DNA of 64,000 nucleotides from an uncultured Collinsella sp. (GCA_900551665.1 URWW01000002.1:1-64000); one strand, 5' to 3'. Positions 1-9,341 are shown, numbered from the stretch's first letter. Translations and numbers: made by a program. Notes: generated by a model not told the origin, from the letters alone.

Positions 1-1195
1 TGGTGGTCACGTGGCCGATCGTGCACCCCTCGGGGATGTGCGCGTAGAAGTCGGCCATGATGATCTTGGCCGTGCCCAGGATGTCGCCGTTGTTGTTGCC
101 GTACCAGGTGTGGAGGAGCTGGCCGTCCTCGCCCACCATGGCCGCCTTCATCGTGGTGGAACCAGCGTCCAAGCCGATGAATACGCGACCCGTGTAGCCC
201 TCGAGCTCGCCGCGGGGCACGACCTCCTTGGCGTGGCGCGTGCGGAACTCGGCAAGGTCGTCGTCGGTCGCGAACAGCGGCTCGAGGCGGGCGACCTCGG
301 CGCCCTGTGTGTCGCCCAGACCGTCGATCGCCTCGACGAGCTCGCCGAGGCGCACGAGCTTGCTCGACTCATGCGCCATGGCGGCGCCGGAGGCCACGAA
401 CAGATGCGCGTTCTCGGGCACGATGATGTGCTCGTCGTCGAGGTCGAGCGTGAGGTAGAAGCGGCGGCGCAGCTCGGAGAGGTACTGCAGCGGGCCGCCG
501 AGGAACGCCACATGGCCGCGGATGGGACGACCGCATGCCAGACCCGAGATGGTCTGCGTCACCACGGCCTGGAAGATGGAGGCGGCCACGTCCTCGGGAC
601 GAGCGCCCTCGTTCAGCAGCGGCTGCACGTCGGTCTTGGCGAACACGCCGCAGCGGCTGGCAATGGGATAGATGTTCTCGGCGCGCTTTGCGAGCTCGTT
701 CAGCCCCGCGGCGTCCGTGTGCAGCAAGGTTGCCATCTGGTCGATGAACGCGCCGGTGCCGCCGGCGCACGTGCCGTTCATGCGCTGCTCGATGCCGGAG
801 TCGAAGTAGATGATCTTGGCATCCTCGCCGCCGAGCTCGATGGCAACGTCGGTCTGCGAGATCAGGGTCTCCACCGCGCGCTTGCTCGCGATGACCTCCT
901 GCACGAACTCGAGGCCGAGCCACTGGGAGAGCAACAGGCCGCCCGAGCCCGTGATGGCGCAGGTCATCTGCGCCTCGGGCAGCAGCGACGCCGCGCCCTC
1001 GAACAGGTCGCGCGCACATGCGCGGACATCGGTGTGGTGGCGCTGGTACTTGGCGTAGACGATTTTGTTCTCGTCGTTCAGAACCGCAAGCTTGACGGTG
1101 GTGGAGCCAACGTCGATGCCCAGATGGAGCGCGCCGCGCGCGTTCTCGGGGTTCCAAACCGCGTTCTCAACGGCCTTGGTCTGTATGTCGGTCAT
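1..1195 (-). CDS. 2-hydroxyacyl-CoA dehydratase activator (HgdC-type ATPase), partial, 3' end outside window
   Basis: The visible N-terminal ~398 residues hold two copies of the ASKHA-fold activator domain. The first begins LGIDVGSTTVKLAVLN, the second FIGLDAGSTTMKAAMVG. The first copy also carries NGTCAGGTGAF and SRCGVF, the cysteine segments that in HgdC-type activators bind a bridging [4Fe-4S] cluster between two subunits. Family members use ATP to inject an electron into 2-hydroxyacyl-CoA dehydratases. A double activator module is typical of the very long (about 1,400-residue) fused activase proteins of anaerobes, so much of the gene probably lies beyond the window edge. The ATG start shares one base with the TGA stop of the TetR gene (TGATG), which implies translational coupling. 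The substrate cannot be told from this part. Confidence 0.85.
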   Translation of the reverse strand, partial: MTDIQTKAVENAVWNPENARGALHLGIDVGSTTVKLAVLNDENKIVYAKYQRHHTDVRACARDLFEGAASLLPEAQMTCAITGSGGLLLSQWLGLEFVQEVIASKRAVETLISQTDVAIELGGEDAKIIYFDSGIEQRMNGTCAGGTGAFIDQMATLLHTDAAGLNELAKRAENIYPIASRCGVFAKTDVQPLLNEGARPEDVAASIFQAVVTQTISGLACGRPIRGHVAFLGGPLQYLSELRRRFYLTLDLDDEHIIVPENAHLFVASGAAMAHESSKLVRLGELVEAIDGLGDTQGAEVARLEPLFATDDDLAEFRTRHAKEVVPRGELEGYTGRVFIGLDAGSTTMKAAMVGEDGQLLHTWYGNNNGDILGTAKIIMADFYAHIPEGCTIGHVTT

Positions 1196-1926
1196 CAGTC
1201 GTTCCTCCCTGTGGAACCTGAGGTGATGTCGTTGAAGTCTATAGCTGGAATGTCAATATTCAGTCCCATGAGCTTGGCACCGTAGGCGGGGACCTTGACG
1301 TCGATGGGCATGCCATACAGGTCGCCCGGACGCACGAAGGCGATCACCGTCATGATGCGCGCCATGGTCTCGGGGCTCTCCGCCAGATCGCGCTCGAACC
1401 AGCGCTGCACCACGCCGACCTCGGCGGAAACAACCGAAGCGAGGTAGTAGTCGAAGAACGCACCCACGGCGGCGGGGAGGATTCCGGTCTGCATGCGGTC
1501 GGAGACCTCAGAGCACGACATATCGATGACCTTCTTGATGAAGGCCTGGTCGCCGCTGGGCCCGATGAGGGCGCCAATGAGGTCGCGGTTCTCGGAGATG
1601 TACGTGAGCAACTCGACCGAGCCGGGCGCGGGCTCGAGATGCTCGATGTTCTTGTAGAGGTCGGGCAGCGTCGCCTCGGCGATGGCGCGGACGCGGACGC
1701 GGATCTCGTCGAACAGGCCGTTCTCGACCTGCTCGATGAAATCGGGGATGTCCTTGTAATGCGAGTAAAACGTGCGGCGCGTGAGGCCCGCGCGCTCGGT
1801 GAGCGCAGCCACGCTCACGCGGGCAATATCCACGCCCGAGTTGAGCTCTGCCACAAGGGCCTCGCGCAAAGCGCGCTGCGAGCGTAAGATACGCCGATCC
1901 GACTTCAGGGGACGCATGGCCTCCAT
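1195..1926 (-). CDS. TetR-family transcriptional regulator
   Basis: The N-terminal third is a TetR-type helix-turn-helix. The sequence ALTERAGLTRRTFYSHYKDI matches the recognition-helix region, with the usual T-x-x-T-F-Y pattern. The remainder is a helical ligand-binding domain with no recognisable ligand signature. The start is set at the ATG at 1926, with AAAGGA about 12 bases upstream; a slightly shorter start at 1917 is possible. The reading frame stays open to 1998, but the extra residues look non-conserved and overlap a probable operator. The stop overlaps the start of the dehydratase activator gene by one base, so regulator and activator form an operon. The regulator probably controls this operon in response to a metabolite; this is inferred from position only. 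Confidence 0.85.
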   Translation of the reverse strand: MEAMRPLKSDRRILRSQRALREALVAELNSGVDIARVSVAALTERAGLTRRTFYSHYKDIPDFIEQVENGLFDEIRVRVRAIAEATLPDLYKNIEHLEPAPGSVELLTYISENRDLIGALIGPSGDQAFIKKVIDMSCSEVSDRMQTGILPAAVGAFFDYYLASVVSAEVGVVQRWFERDLAESPETMARIMTVIAFVRPGDLYGMPIDVKVPAYGAKLMGLNIDIPAIDFNDITSGSTGRND

Positions 1927-1978
1927 CTGGGCATCGAGTCCTTTCCATATGGGATATTTCACTCGACGTGCATTATTG

Positions 1979-1989
1979 CACACAGTGTG
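1979..1989. promoter_or_regulatory. Perfect 11-bp palindrome, possible TetR operator
   Basis: CACACAGTGTG is a perfect dyad centred on one base. It lies about 53 bases upstream of the TetR start, in the AT-richer gap between the divergent TetR and mtnN genes. TetR proteins commonly bind such a dyad in their own promoter. Only one copy is seen, so the assignment is tentative. Confidence 0.3.
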
Positions 1990-2105
1990 AATCATCACGG
2001 AACGTCTATCGAATTGGGGTCATTTCTGCACAGAGCCCCAATTGAGATTCAAGAGACTCCGTGCTGGTAGAATAGGTCGCAATTGAATTTGAAGATTGGA
2101 GACCC

Positions 2106-2918
2106 ATGGCACCTGTCATCGCCATCATCGGAGCGCTCGAGAAGGAAGTGCGCCAGATCTACGCCGCCGTCGAAAAGGGCACCGTCGCCGACGAGGCCGG
2201 CCTGCACATCGTGGGCGGCGAATACCACGGCTTCGAGATCGTTGCCACCACGGCCGGTATGGGCACCGTCAACGCCGCGGCCGCGGCGCAGCACCTCATC
2301 AGCGCGCACGGCGCCAACGCCATCATCTTCTCCGGCATCGCGGGCGGCCTCAACCCCGCCCTGCACATCGGCGACGTCGTGATCGGCGAGCGCCTGCGCT
2401 ACCTCGACACCGACACCGCCCTCATCGCCGAATCCGCCCCCGAGCTCGAGGAGTTCGCCAGCAGCGACTTCCTGGTCGACCTGGCCGAGCAGACCCTGCG
2501 CGCACACGGCTACGTCGACGCCGCGCTCTCCGAGGGCGATGCGGCAACCGCCCGAGCCGAGGCCGACGCCACCCTCTTCCGCCGCAACAACACCGATGCC
2601 GAACCGCAGCGCTTCCTGCGCGGCACAATCGCCACGGGCGACCGCTTCGTGAGCGGGACCGAGGCCAAGACGGCCGCAATCGCAGCGACGCAGGGCGACT
2701 GCGTGGAGATGGAGGGCGCCGCCATCGCGCACGTCGCGGCCAAAAACGGCATCGACTGCCTGGTCTTGCGTGCCATCTCGGACAACTGCGACGAGAGCTA
2801 TGACGCCCTTTCCTCCCGCGAATTCGATCTCGAGGAGTACGCCAAGAGCGCCAGCTCCCTCGTGCTTTCCATCGTTCGCCGCCTGGCAGTCCAGCTCGGC
2901 ATCGAGCCGCGCGACTAA
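2106..2918 (+). CDS. mtnN: 5'-methylthioadenosine/S-adenosylhomocysteine nucleosidase
   Basis: This enzyme cleaves adenine from methylthioadenosine and S-adenosylhomocysteine, feeding methionine salvage and the activated methyl cycle in the cytoplasm. The N-terminus MAPVIAIIGALEKEV is the standard opening of the family. VEMEGAAIAHVA carries the substrate-binding Met-Glu pair, and RAISDNCDE carries the catalytic aspartate. At 270 residues it is about 40 longer than the usual 230, because of an insertion of roughly 35 residues around positions 130-175. It stands alone, divergent from the TetR gene. The methionine importer is about 2 kb away but is not in the same operon. Confidence 0.93.
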   Translation: MAPVIAIIGALEKEVRQIYAAVEKGTVADEAGLHIVGGEYHGFEIVATTAGMGTVNAAAAAQHLISAHGANAIIFSGIAGGLNPALHIGDVVIGERLRYLDTDTALIAESAPELEEFASSDFLVDLAEQTLRAHGYVDAALSEGDAATARAEADATLFRRNNTDAEPQRFLRGTIATGDRFVSGTEAKTAAIAATQGDCVEMEGAAIAHVAAKNGIDCLVLRAISDNCDESYDALSSREFDLEEYAKSASSLVLSIVRRLAVQLGIEPRD

Positions 2919-3002
2919 CGGCGCACCGCGCATTCCCGGACGCGCGGGTTTTTCCGCGCGCTCCGCAAGCCCCATCCCCGATCACGCAGAGAGGCATTTC
3001 CC

Positions 3003-3614
3003 ATGGCAGAGGCCATCAACTACAACAAAGTCCATTTCGTCGCCAGCTACGGCAAGGCATCGCAGATCCCGCCGTCGACCTGCCCCGAAGTGAGCTTCGT
3101 GGGCCGTTCCAACGTGGGCAAATCCTCGATCATGAACAAGCTGTTCAACCGCCGCGGCCTCGTGAAGGTCTCCTCCACCCCGGGCAAGACCGCCAACGTC
3201 AACTTCTTCGAAGCCGACGGCGTGCACTTCGTCGACCTGCCCGGCTATGGCTTCGCACAGCGCAGCAAGGCCGAGCGCGACCGCTGGGCCCGACTCATCG
3301 GTGACTTCTTCGATTCCGAGCGCAGCTTCAACCTGGTCGTCTCCCTTGTGGACATCCGCCACGATCCGAGCAAGCTCGACCTGCAGATGATCGAGTTCCT
3401 GCGCGAGAACGGCTTCAACTTCATCGTCTGCCTCACCAAGGCCGACAAGCTCTCCAAGTCGCAGCAGGGCAAGCAGGCCGCGTCGATCCGCAAGCAGCTC
3501 GGCGTTCCCGCCGATCGCCTCATCGTCACGAGCAGCGAATCCGGCCTGGGCATCGACCGCCTCAAGCAGGCCATCGTCGATTTCTGCCTGGATGACGAAG
3601 ACGTCGTCGACTAG
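3003..3614 (+). CDS. engB: Ribosome biogenesis GTP-binding protein EngB (YihA/YsxC)
   Basis: EngB is a small GTPase needed for large ribosomal subunit assembly. The G1 loop is GRSNVGKSS, G3 is DLPGYG and G4 is TKADK, all in the spacing of the YihA/YsxC family. Length (203 residues) is normal. AGAGAGG about 8 bases upstream supports the ATG at 3003. The gap after mtnN (84 bases) contains a short GC-rich hairpin near 2940-2960. The gene ends convergent with the YitT gene, and the two stop codons share one CTAG tetranucleotide. Confidence 0.95.
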   Translation: MAEAINYNKVHFVASYGKASQIPPSTCPEVSFVGRSNVGKSSIMNKLFNRRGLVKVSSTPGKTANVNFFEADGVHFVDLPGYGFAQRSKAERDRWARLIGDFFDSERSFNLVVSLVDIRHDPSKLDLQMIEFLRENGFNFIVCLTKADKLSKSQQGKQAASIRKQLGVPADRLIVTSSESGLGIDRLKQAIVDFCLDDEDVVD

Positions 3615-4621
3615 TTGATGCCCCTGAAGCCCTTGCCCACGATCTCGGAGCTGTCCACGATCGTGATGAAGCACCCCGGATCGACCTCGCGCGCGTATCG
3701 ACGCAGCTTCACAGCCTCACGGCGGCTCAAAACGCACATGATCACCGTCACGAGCTGACCCGAGAACGCACCATATCCACGGCTGATGGTGGCCGTGCGG
3801 TTGAGCTCTTTGACGATGTAGGTCTCGACCTTCAAAGGCTCCTTGCAGATGATGGTGCAGACCTTCCTCAGATGGATGCTCTCGATGGCCTTATCGACCA
3901 CCAGCGTCTTGGCGAACAGGCCGAGCACGCAGTACAGGCCCACGCGCGGGCCATACAGCACCGCCGCGATGCACACGATGCCGATATCCACCAGCAACAG
4001 CGCGCGTCCGATCTCGAGCGTGCTGTGGCGTTTGAGGATCATGGCGAGGATGTCGGTGCCGCCCGTCGACGCGCCGATGTCGAATACCATGGCGCTGCCT
4101 ATCGCGGGCAAGATCACGGCAAAGCACAGGTCGAGCCACATATCCCCCGTGATGGACGTCGTCGACGCCCCGGGGAACAGCATCTCGAACAGGGACACGT
4201 AACCCGAAAGCGCGAACGATGCGAACACGCTCCACAGGATCGCCTTGCGCTCCAAGAAGATGAACCCCAGCACCACCAGCACGATGTTGATGATCCACAT
4301 GAAGGCGCCAACCGGCAACGTGGGGAACAGCGTCGAAAGGATGACCGATACGCCGGAGGTGCCGCCGAACGCAAAGTGGTTGGGTGTCTTGAACAACACG
4401 ATGGCCAGGGCGGTGAGGATCAGCCCGCCATTCAAGATGGCAAAGAAGCGCAGGAAGCCCGGGTCCTTGCTGCGACGAGCGCCTGCCTGCTCGCCGCGGC
4501 GGATGTCCTCCTCGCTCACGAGATGCTCAAGGGGCTCGACCGGTGTCGTATGATGGGTCGCCGCCCATGAAGAGGCGGTCTCCGTCGCCGTTGGCTTTGC
4601 TTGCTCTTTCTGCTCTTCCAC
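3611..4621 (-). CDS. YitT/DUF161-family integral membrane protein with C-terminal DUF2179 domain
   Basis: After a hydrophilic, Glu/Thr-rich N-terminus of about 55 residues there are five to six membrane segments, including LNGGLILTALAIVLFKTPNH and a segment with GGTSGVSVI. The cytoplasmic C-terminal domain (SRGYGAFSGQLVTVIMCVLS) is the DUF2179 part found in YitT proteins. The biochemical role of the family is not established. The start is GTG at 4621, preceded by GGAG at 7 bases. The long polar N-terminus is longer than in most relatives. Confidence 0.85.
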   Translation of the reverse strand: MEEQKEQAKPTATETASSWAATHHTTPVEPLEHLVSEEDIRRGEQAGARRSKDPGFLRFFAILNGGLILTALAIVLFKTPNHFAFGGTSGVSVILSTLFPTLPVGAFMWIINIVLVVLGFIFLERKAILWSVFASFALSGYVSLFEMLFPGASTTSITGDMWLDLCFAVILPAIGSAMVFDIGASTGGTDILAMILKRHSTLEIGRALLLVDIGIVCIAAVLYGPRVGLYCVLGLFAKTLVVDKAIESIHLRKVCTIICKEPLKVETYIVKELNRTATISRGYGAFSGQLVTVIMCVLSRREAVKLRRYAREVDPGCFITIVDSSEIVGKGFRGIN

Positions 4622-4739
4622 GCCGCACTCCGCTTTTCGAATCGGTTCCTCGCGCCCCTGATGGTAACGCGCGCGGCCCCTTATGCAAGCAGCGTTTGCG
4701 ACAGTTCGGGCAACGGACGATCACGGGCGTCATCGGCAT

Positions 4740-4770
4740 GAAAAAAGGCGGCCGCCCCACGGCGACCGCC
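4740..4770 (-). terminator. Rho-independent terminator of the metNIQ operon
   Basis: Read on the minus strand, GGCGGTCGCC pairs with GGCGGCCGCC across a short loop and is followed by six T residues. It lies about 57 bases after the metQ stop. Confidence 0.85.
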
Positions 4771-4826
4771 ACATGAAATCCCCTGTCGCCCGAGACGATG
4801 CCCGGACGCAGGCCCGATGAAGGGTC

Positions 4827-5693
4827 TTAGAACGCGGGGAGCACGTCCTCGCCGTAGTTCTCCTCGAGATAAGCCTTGAAGTCCTCAGAAGTAAGCACCT
4901 CGACAAGGGCCTTGATCCCCTTGGAATCCTCCTGGCCCTTGGCGACGCAGATGATGTTGGCGTACTTCTCAACGGCGAGCGAATCGGAGGACTCGTGCGC
5001 GAGGGCGTCGGCAACGTGATAGCCGGCCTCGATGGCGTAGTTGCCGTTGATGACCGCAAAGTCGACCGAGGAGAGGGCGCGCGGCAGCGCGGCGGCCTCG
5101 AGCTCCTGGAACTTGAGGTTGTGCGGGTTCTCCTTGATGTCCTTGGGCGTGGACTCGAGGTTCTCGGGGTCGGAGAGGGTGATCAGGCCAAGATCCTGCA
5201 GCAGGAGCAGGGCGCGACCCTCGTTGGTGGGGTCGTTCGGAATCGCAACCGTGGCGCCGTCGGAGATGTTGTCGAGGTTATCGGACGTGCCGGCGTACAC
5301 CGCGAAGGGCTCGTAGTGAATCAGGCCGGCGGACACGAGGTCGGTACCGTTCTTCTCGTTGTAGTCCTCGAGATAGGTGATGTGCTGGAAGTAGTTGGCA
5401 TCGACGGAACCGGCGGACGTGTCCTTGTTGGGCTGGATGTAATCGGTGTACTCCTTCACCTTGAGCTCGATGCCCTGCTCGGCGAGAAGGGGCGCGGCGA
5501 AATCCGTCAGGATCTCGGCGTGCGGCGCGGGGCTGGCAGCGACAGTCAGCACGGCGGAATCGGCTGCGGCGGAGCCGGCGGGAGCAGAAGAGCCGCCGCA
5601 AGCGGTGAGCCCGCCCAGGGCAACAATGCCCAGACCGGCGGCGAAAGAGGTGAGCAGGGAACGACGGGAAACGGAAGCGTTGAAGTTCTTCAT
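4827..5693 (-). CDS. metQ: Methionine ABC transporter substrate-binding lipoprotein
   Basis: MetQ binds methionine outside the membrane and delivers it to MetNI. The first residues form a lipoprotein signal: basic MKNFNASVSRRS, a hydrophobic stretch, and the lipobox LTAC followed by GGSS. The rest is a NlpA/MetQ-family binding protein; GLIHYEPFAVYAG, VAIPNDPTNEGRAL and ALSSVDFAVINGNYA are typical family blocks. The 288-residue length is normal. AAAGGA lies 7-8 bases before the ATG at 5693. An upstream in-frame extension runs to 6098, through the gap and into the metI gene, and is not part of the protein. It is the last gene of metN-metI-metQ and is followed by a terminator. Confidence 0.95.
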   Translation of the reverse strand: MKNFNASVSRRSLLTSFAAGLGIVALGGLTACGGSSAPAGSAAADSAVLTVAASPAPHAEILTDFAAPLLAEQGIELKVKEYTDYIQPNKDTSAGSVDANYFQHITYLEDYNEKNGTDLVSAGLIHYEPFAVYAGTSDNLDNISDGATVAIPNDPTNEGRALLLLQDLGLITLSDPENLESTPKDIKENPHNLKFQELEAAALPRALSSVDFAVINGNYAIEAGYHVADALAHESSDSLAVEKYANIICVAKGQEDSKGIKALVEVLTSEDFKAYLEENYGEDVLPAF

Positions 5694-5818
5694 GATGGGA
5701 TCCTTTCGGAGAAAAATGTTGAGAGATGAATGGCCTGGGGCAAGACGGGATTTCCCAGATGCCGCAGGTTGACGCAGGCGACGATTGAACGCCGAGATGC
5801 GATGCCTGGGAAAGCCCG

Positions 5819-6476
5819 TCAGCGGTGATCGACCTTGCGGGCGATGAGATTGCACACAGACTGGATAAGTTGGACGAGCACGATGAGCAGCACGACCGTG
5901 GCGATCATGGCGCCGTCCTCGTAACGGTAATAGCCATAGCGGATGGCGATGTCGCCCAGGCCGCCCGCACCCACGGCGCCGGCGATGGCGGTGTAACCCA
6001 GCACGGCGATGAGCGTCACGGCAATGCCGCGCACGATACTCGGCAGCGCCTCGGGCAGAAGTGCCGAGAACACGATACGGGGCACGGAAGCGCCGCACGC
6101 CTCAGCGGCCTCCACGGCGTCGCGGCTCACCTCGGCGAGCGATTGCTCGACCATGCGGGCCACGAACGGGGCGGTCGCAACCACCAGCGGCGGGATGACG
6201 CCCACCACGCCCGTGGAGGTGCCAACGAGCGCCTGAGTGGCGGGCATAAGGGCGATCAGTAGAATGATGAACGGCAGGGAACGGCCGATGTTGACAGCCC
6301 AGCCCAGCACCGCGTTCAGCACGGGCACGGGGCGCAGGCCGTCCGGCGCGGTGAGGTGCAGCACGACGCCGAGGACCGTGCCAATCACATAGGCGACCGC
6401 AGTGGATGCGAACACCATGACGAGCGTGTCGATGGTGCCCTGAATGAGCAGCGGAGCAAACTCCGCGAGGAAATCG

Positions 6477-6484
<8 letters not shown>
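5819..6484 (-). CDS. metI: Methionine ABC transporter permease
   Basis: MetI is the membrane component of the methionine importer. It has five predicted membrane segments and the EAA loop EAAEACGASVPRIVFSALLP, which contacts the ATPase. The end of the preceding metN overlaps its start by 8 bases, indicating translational coupling. Length (221 residues) is normal. The metQ gene follows after about 125 bases. Confidence 0.95.
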
Positions 6485-7367
<883 letters not shown>

Positions 7368-7427
7368 GAGGAAAACTCCGCTTGAAGATGGTTTTGGGAT
7401 AAACGGCCATCTCCCGCCGGAGACAAC

Positions 7428-7574
7428 CTAGTGGAGGCGCCCGGTCTCGGTCAGCACGCGGAAATCGCGCGGCATGACAAAGTGCCCGGGCGAGGGCATC
7501 TCCATGACCATCATCATGCTCGCGATATGTCCGACAAACGTAATCATGGGGATGAGCTTAACAGGGTACCCCAT
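7428..7574 (-). CDS. Candidate Met-rich leader peptide upstream of metNIQ
   Basis: A short reading frame of 48 codons ends 60 bases before metN. Eight of its codons are Met, six of them from residue 20 onward, in the cluster MMMVMEM. No strong ribosome site is seen for the first ATG (7574). The next in-frame ATG (7547) gives a 39-residue version and may be the real start. Between its stop and metN lie two mutually exclusive hairpins: TCTCC/GGAGA, and AGATGG/CCATCT. CTCCG can also pair with the CGGAG of the metN ribosome site. This is the layout of a translation-coupled attenuator that senses charged tRNA-Met. The function is inferred; no homologue is known to me. Confidence 0.45.
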   Translation of the reverse strand: MGYPVKLIPMITFVGHIASMMMVMEMPSPGHFVMPRDFRVLTETGRLH

Positions 7575-7657
7575 ATCGGGCAACCATGGAAACCGCCATG
7601 AAACAAAAATGGTTGCATTCCCATGGGTCGACGACGCAATTAGATGCGGGCGCGCTT

Positions 7658-7730
7658 TGTGTAATTGGGGACGGGTGCGTTTTACACATCTAGCCTCGAT
7701 GTGTAAAACGCACCCGTCCCCAATTACACA
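7658..7730. repeat. Perfect 32-bp inverted repeat with 9-base loop (GGGGACGGGT family)
   Basis: The arms at 7658-7689 and 7699-7730 are exact reverse complements and contain the core AATTGGGGACGGGTGCG. A related sequence, ACCTGTCCCCAATTGGACA, follows at about 7746-7764. The element sits downstream of asp23 and upstream of the met leader region. It could end asp23 transcription, although its sequence is that of a dispersed repeat family with other members at 10411-10440, 36906-37056 and 53491-53523. Confidence 0.85.
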
Positions 7731-7778
7731 TGTGTTGCAAATTGTACCTGTCCCCAATTGGACAGCTTTGGCGATGTC

Positions 7779-8321
7779 TTACTCGTCGTCCTCGGTGTGG
7801 CGCCTCTTGCTCGCCTCGTACTCCTCGCGCGTCACCACGTCCTCGATGCGCAGGTTGATGCCTGCGACCTCCAGGCCGGTCATGGCGGTCAGGCGCTCGG
7901 TCACACGCTCCTTCACGTCCTCGAAGATCGCCGGCGCATAGCAACCGTACTCGATGATCACGGAGATGTTCACAATCACGCGGTTGTCGTCGGTGACCTC
8001 GACGGTAACGCCCTTGGTGAGGTTCTCGGCGCCGAAGGTCTCCTGCACGAGATGCATGAGGTTGCCCTTCATGCCGAGCACATGCGGGACCTCGCGCGTG
8101 GCCATGGCGACGATCTTCTCGATGACGCCGTTGGAGTAGGTGAGAGAGTCCTCGGAATCGTCCTCGAGATCCTCCTCGAACTCCGGCTCGTCCTCGAACG
8201 CGGGCTCACCGGCCCCGTTCATGGCCTGCTCCGCAACCTGCAGAGCCTGCTCGTCACAATCGGCGTCCACGCGGTCCACAACCTCGACGTCAACCGAATC
8301 CTGCTTCTTCTCGTCCGCCAT
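7779..8321 (-). CDS. Asp23/Gls24-family envelope stress protein
   Basis: The C-terminal ~120 residues are an Asp23 (alkaline shock protein 23) domain: SNGVIEKIVAMATREVPHV, then NISVIIEYG, then VAGINLRIEDVV. Asp23 proteins sit at the inner face of the membrane, anchored by AmaP, and take part in cell-envelope homeostasis. The first ~60 residues are strongly acidic. The ATG at 8321 is chosen because GGGGAGG precedes it; the frame extends to 8387 without a site. It is the last gene of amaP-DUF2273-asp23. Confidence 0.9.
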   Translation of the reverse strand: MADEKKQDSVDVEVVDRVDADCDEQALQVAEQAMNGAGEPAFEDEPEFEEDLEDDSEDSLTYSNGVIEKIVAMATREVPHVLGMKGNLMHLVQETFGAENLTKGVTVEVTDDNRVIVNISVIIEYGCYAPAIFEDVKERVTERLTAMTGLEVAGINLRIEDVVTREEYEASKRRHTEDDE

Positions 8322-8405
8322 GATGTCCTCCCCTTCCGGGATCTCTTCGTTGTATCGAATATGCCCACCGTCACGCGCTTCATGCACGTCGTGGGGATCG
8401 TCGCG

Positions 8406-8804
8406 CTATTTGTCGAACAAGCGGCGGATGAAGTTCACCGCCGCGTTATCACCGTCGCGCATTTGGCCGATGACCACACCGACTCCCACGAACACGGCGA
8501 TGACGATGGTGTCCCACAGCCCGATGACCAAGATGAGCACCGCCAGCACAAACCCCATGATGCCGTACAGCGTGGCATGCGGATGCGCATCGGCGTGCTC
8601 CCACATCCTGCGTCCCAACTCGCGGAAAAAGCCAAAGGTCGCCTCGTGGAACGTCTCGGGACGGGTGGTCCCATCCGCACCGGCCGCGCTCGCCCGCGAG
8701 CCAGTCTCGGCGGAAGACGCATGTGTCCCGCCCTCGACGGGCTCGACGACATGCTCGATGACGGCTTTGGGCGCCTTCTGCGCGCCCTTTGCAGTATCAC
8801 TCAC
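8406..8804 (-). CDS. DUF2273-like small membrane protein of the Asp23 cluster
   Basis: An Ala/Thr-rich cytoplasmic N-terminus of about 60 residues leads to two closely spaced membrane segments: ATLYGIMGFVLAVLILVIGL, then DTIVIAVFVGVGVVIGQMRD. The end, FIRRLFDK, and the GQxxDG turn resemble DUF2273, which usually accompanies amaP and asp23. The start is GTG at 8804, directly after the amaP stop, so translation is coupled. The role is presumably structural, at the membrane with AmaP and Asp23. Confidence 0.8.
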   Translation of the reverse strand: MSDTAKGAQKAPKAVIEHVVEPVEGGTHASSAETGSRASAAGADGTTRPETFHEATFGFFRELGRRMWEHADAHPHATLYGIMGFVLAVLILVIGLWDTIVIAVFVGVGVVIGQMRDGDNAAVNFIRRLFDK

Positions 8805-9341
8805 TTAGCAAACCTCCCTGGTAACGGTCACGGTCTTGCTCGGCAGGAACCGAACGCGCACGGAAACACCAGGCACACCGAGCATCTGCTCGCACGCCCG
8901 CTGCACGCGGCCCTGCATATCCTGTCCAAGGGCCGCAAGGTCCCCATCAACAAGAGCGATCGCCTCGATCTCGATATGGACCTCCGAGCGGTCGCGACCC
9001 CGCACGTGCGCCCCGACCTCCTCGATGAGCACGTCATCGCACTCGGCGGCGGTGCGGGAAATGGAAACGAGCGCGGGTAGGGCGACTTCGATCTGGGCAT
9101 CGCCGGCCAGTCGCAAAAATGCGGGCTCCGGTCTGTCCGCAATGGCCGCGATCAAAAGCACCGCCATCTGGATGAGCACCACGCACACGCACACAAACGC
9201 GAGAACACGCACCCACGGCACAGCCAGCAGGGCATTGAAGCGGTCCGTATGGGGGCCGAATTGAGAGCCCGCGAACAGGCCAACCACAACCACGGCGGCG
9301 ATCAGGTACAGCACTACGCCGATCTTGCGCATGCGCCTCAT
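8805..9341 (-). CDS. amaP: Alkaline shock response membrane anchor protein AmaP
   Basis: Two N-terminal membrane helices (IGVVLYLIAAVVVVGLFAG, then VRVLAFVCVCVVLIQMAVLL) are followed by a soluble domain of about 110 residues. Order, size (178 residues) and position directly before DUF2273 and asp23 match AmaP, which tethers Asp23 to the membrane. AGGAGG lies 4 bases from the ATG at 9341. A second ATG at 9332 would also be served by this site. Confidence 0.85.
   Translation of the reverse strand: MRRMRKIGVVLYLIAAVVVVGLFAGSQFGPHTDRFNALLAVPWVRVLAFVCVCVVLIQMAVLLIAAIADRPEPAFLRLAGDAQIEVALPALVSISRTAAECDDVLIEEVGAHVRGRDRSEVHIEIEAIALVDGDLAALGQDMQGRVQRACEQMLGVPGVSVRVRFLPSKTVTVTREVC

Noticed and set aside
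7368..7430. SAM riboswitch upstream of metN
   Set aside because: The region is too short and lacks SAM-I, SAM-II or SAM-IV consensus segments; a Met-rich leader fits better.
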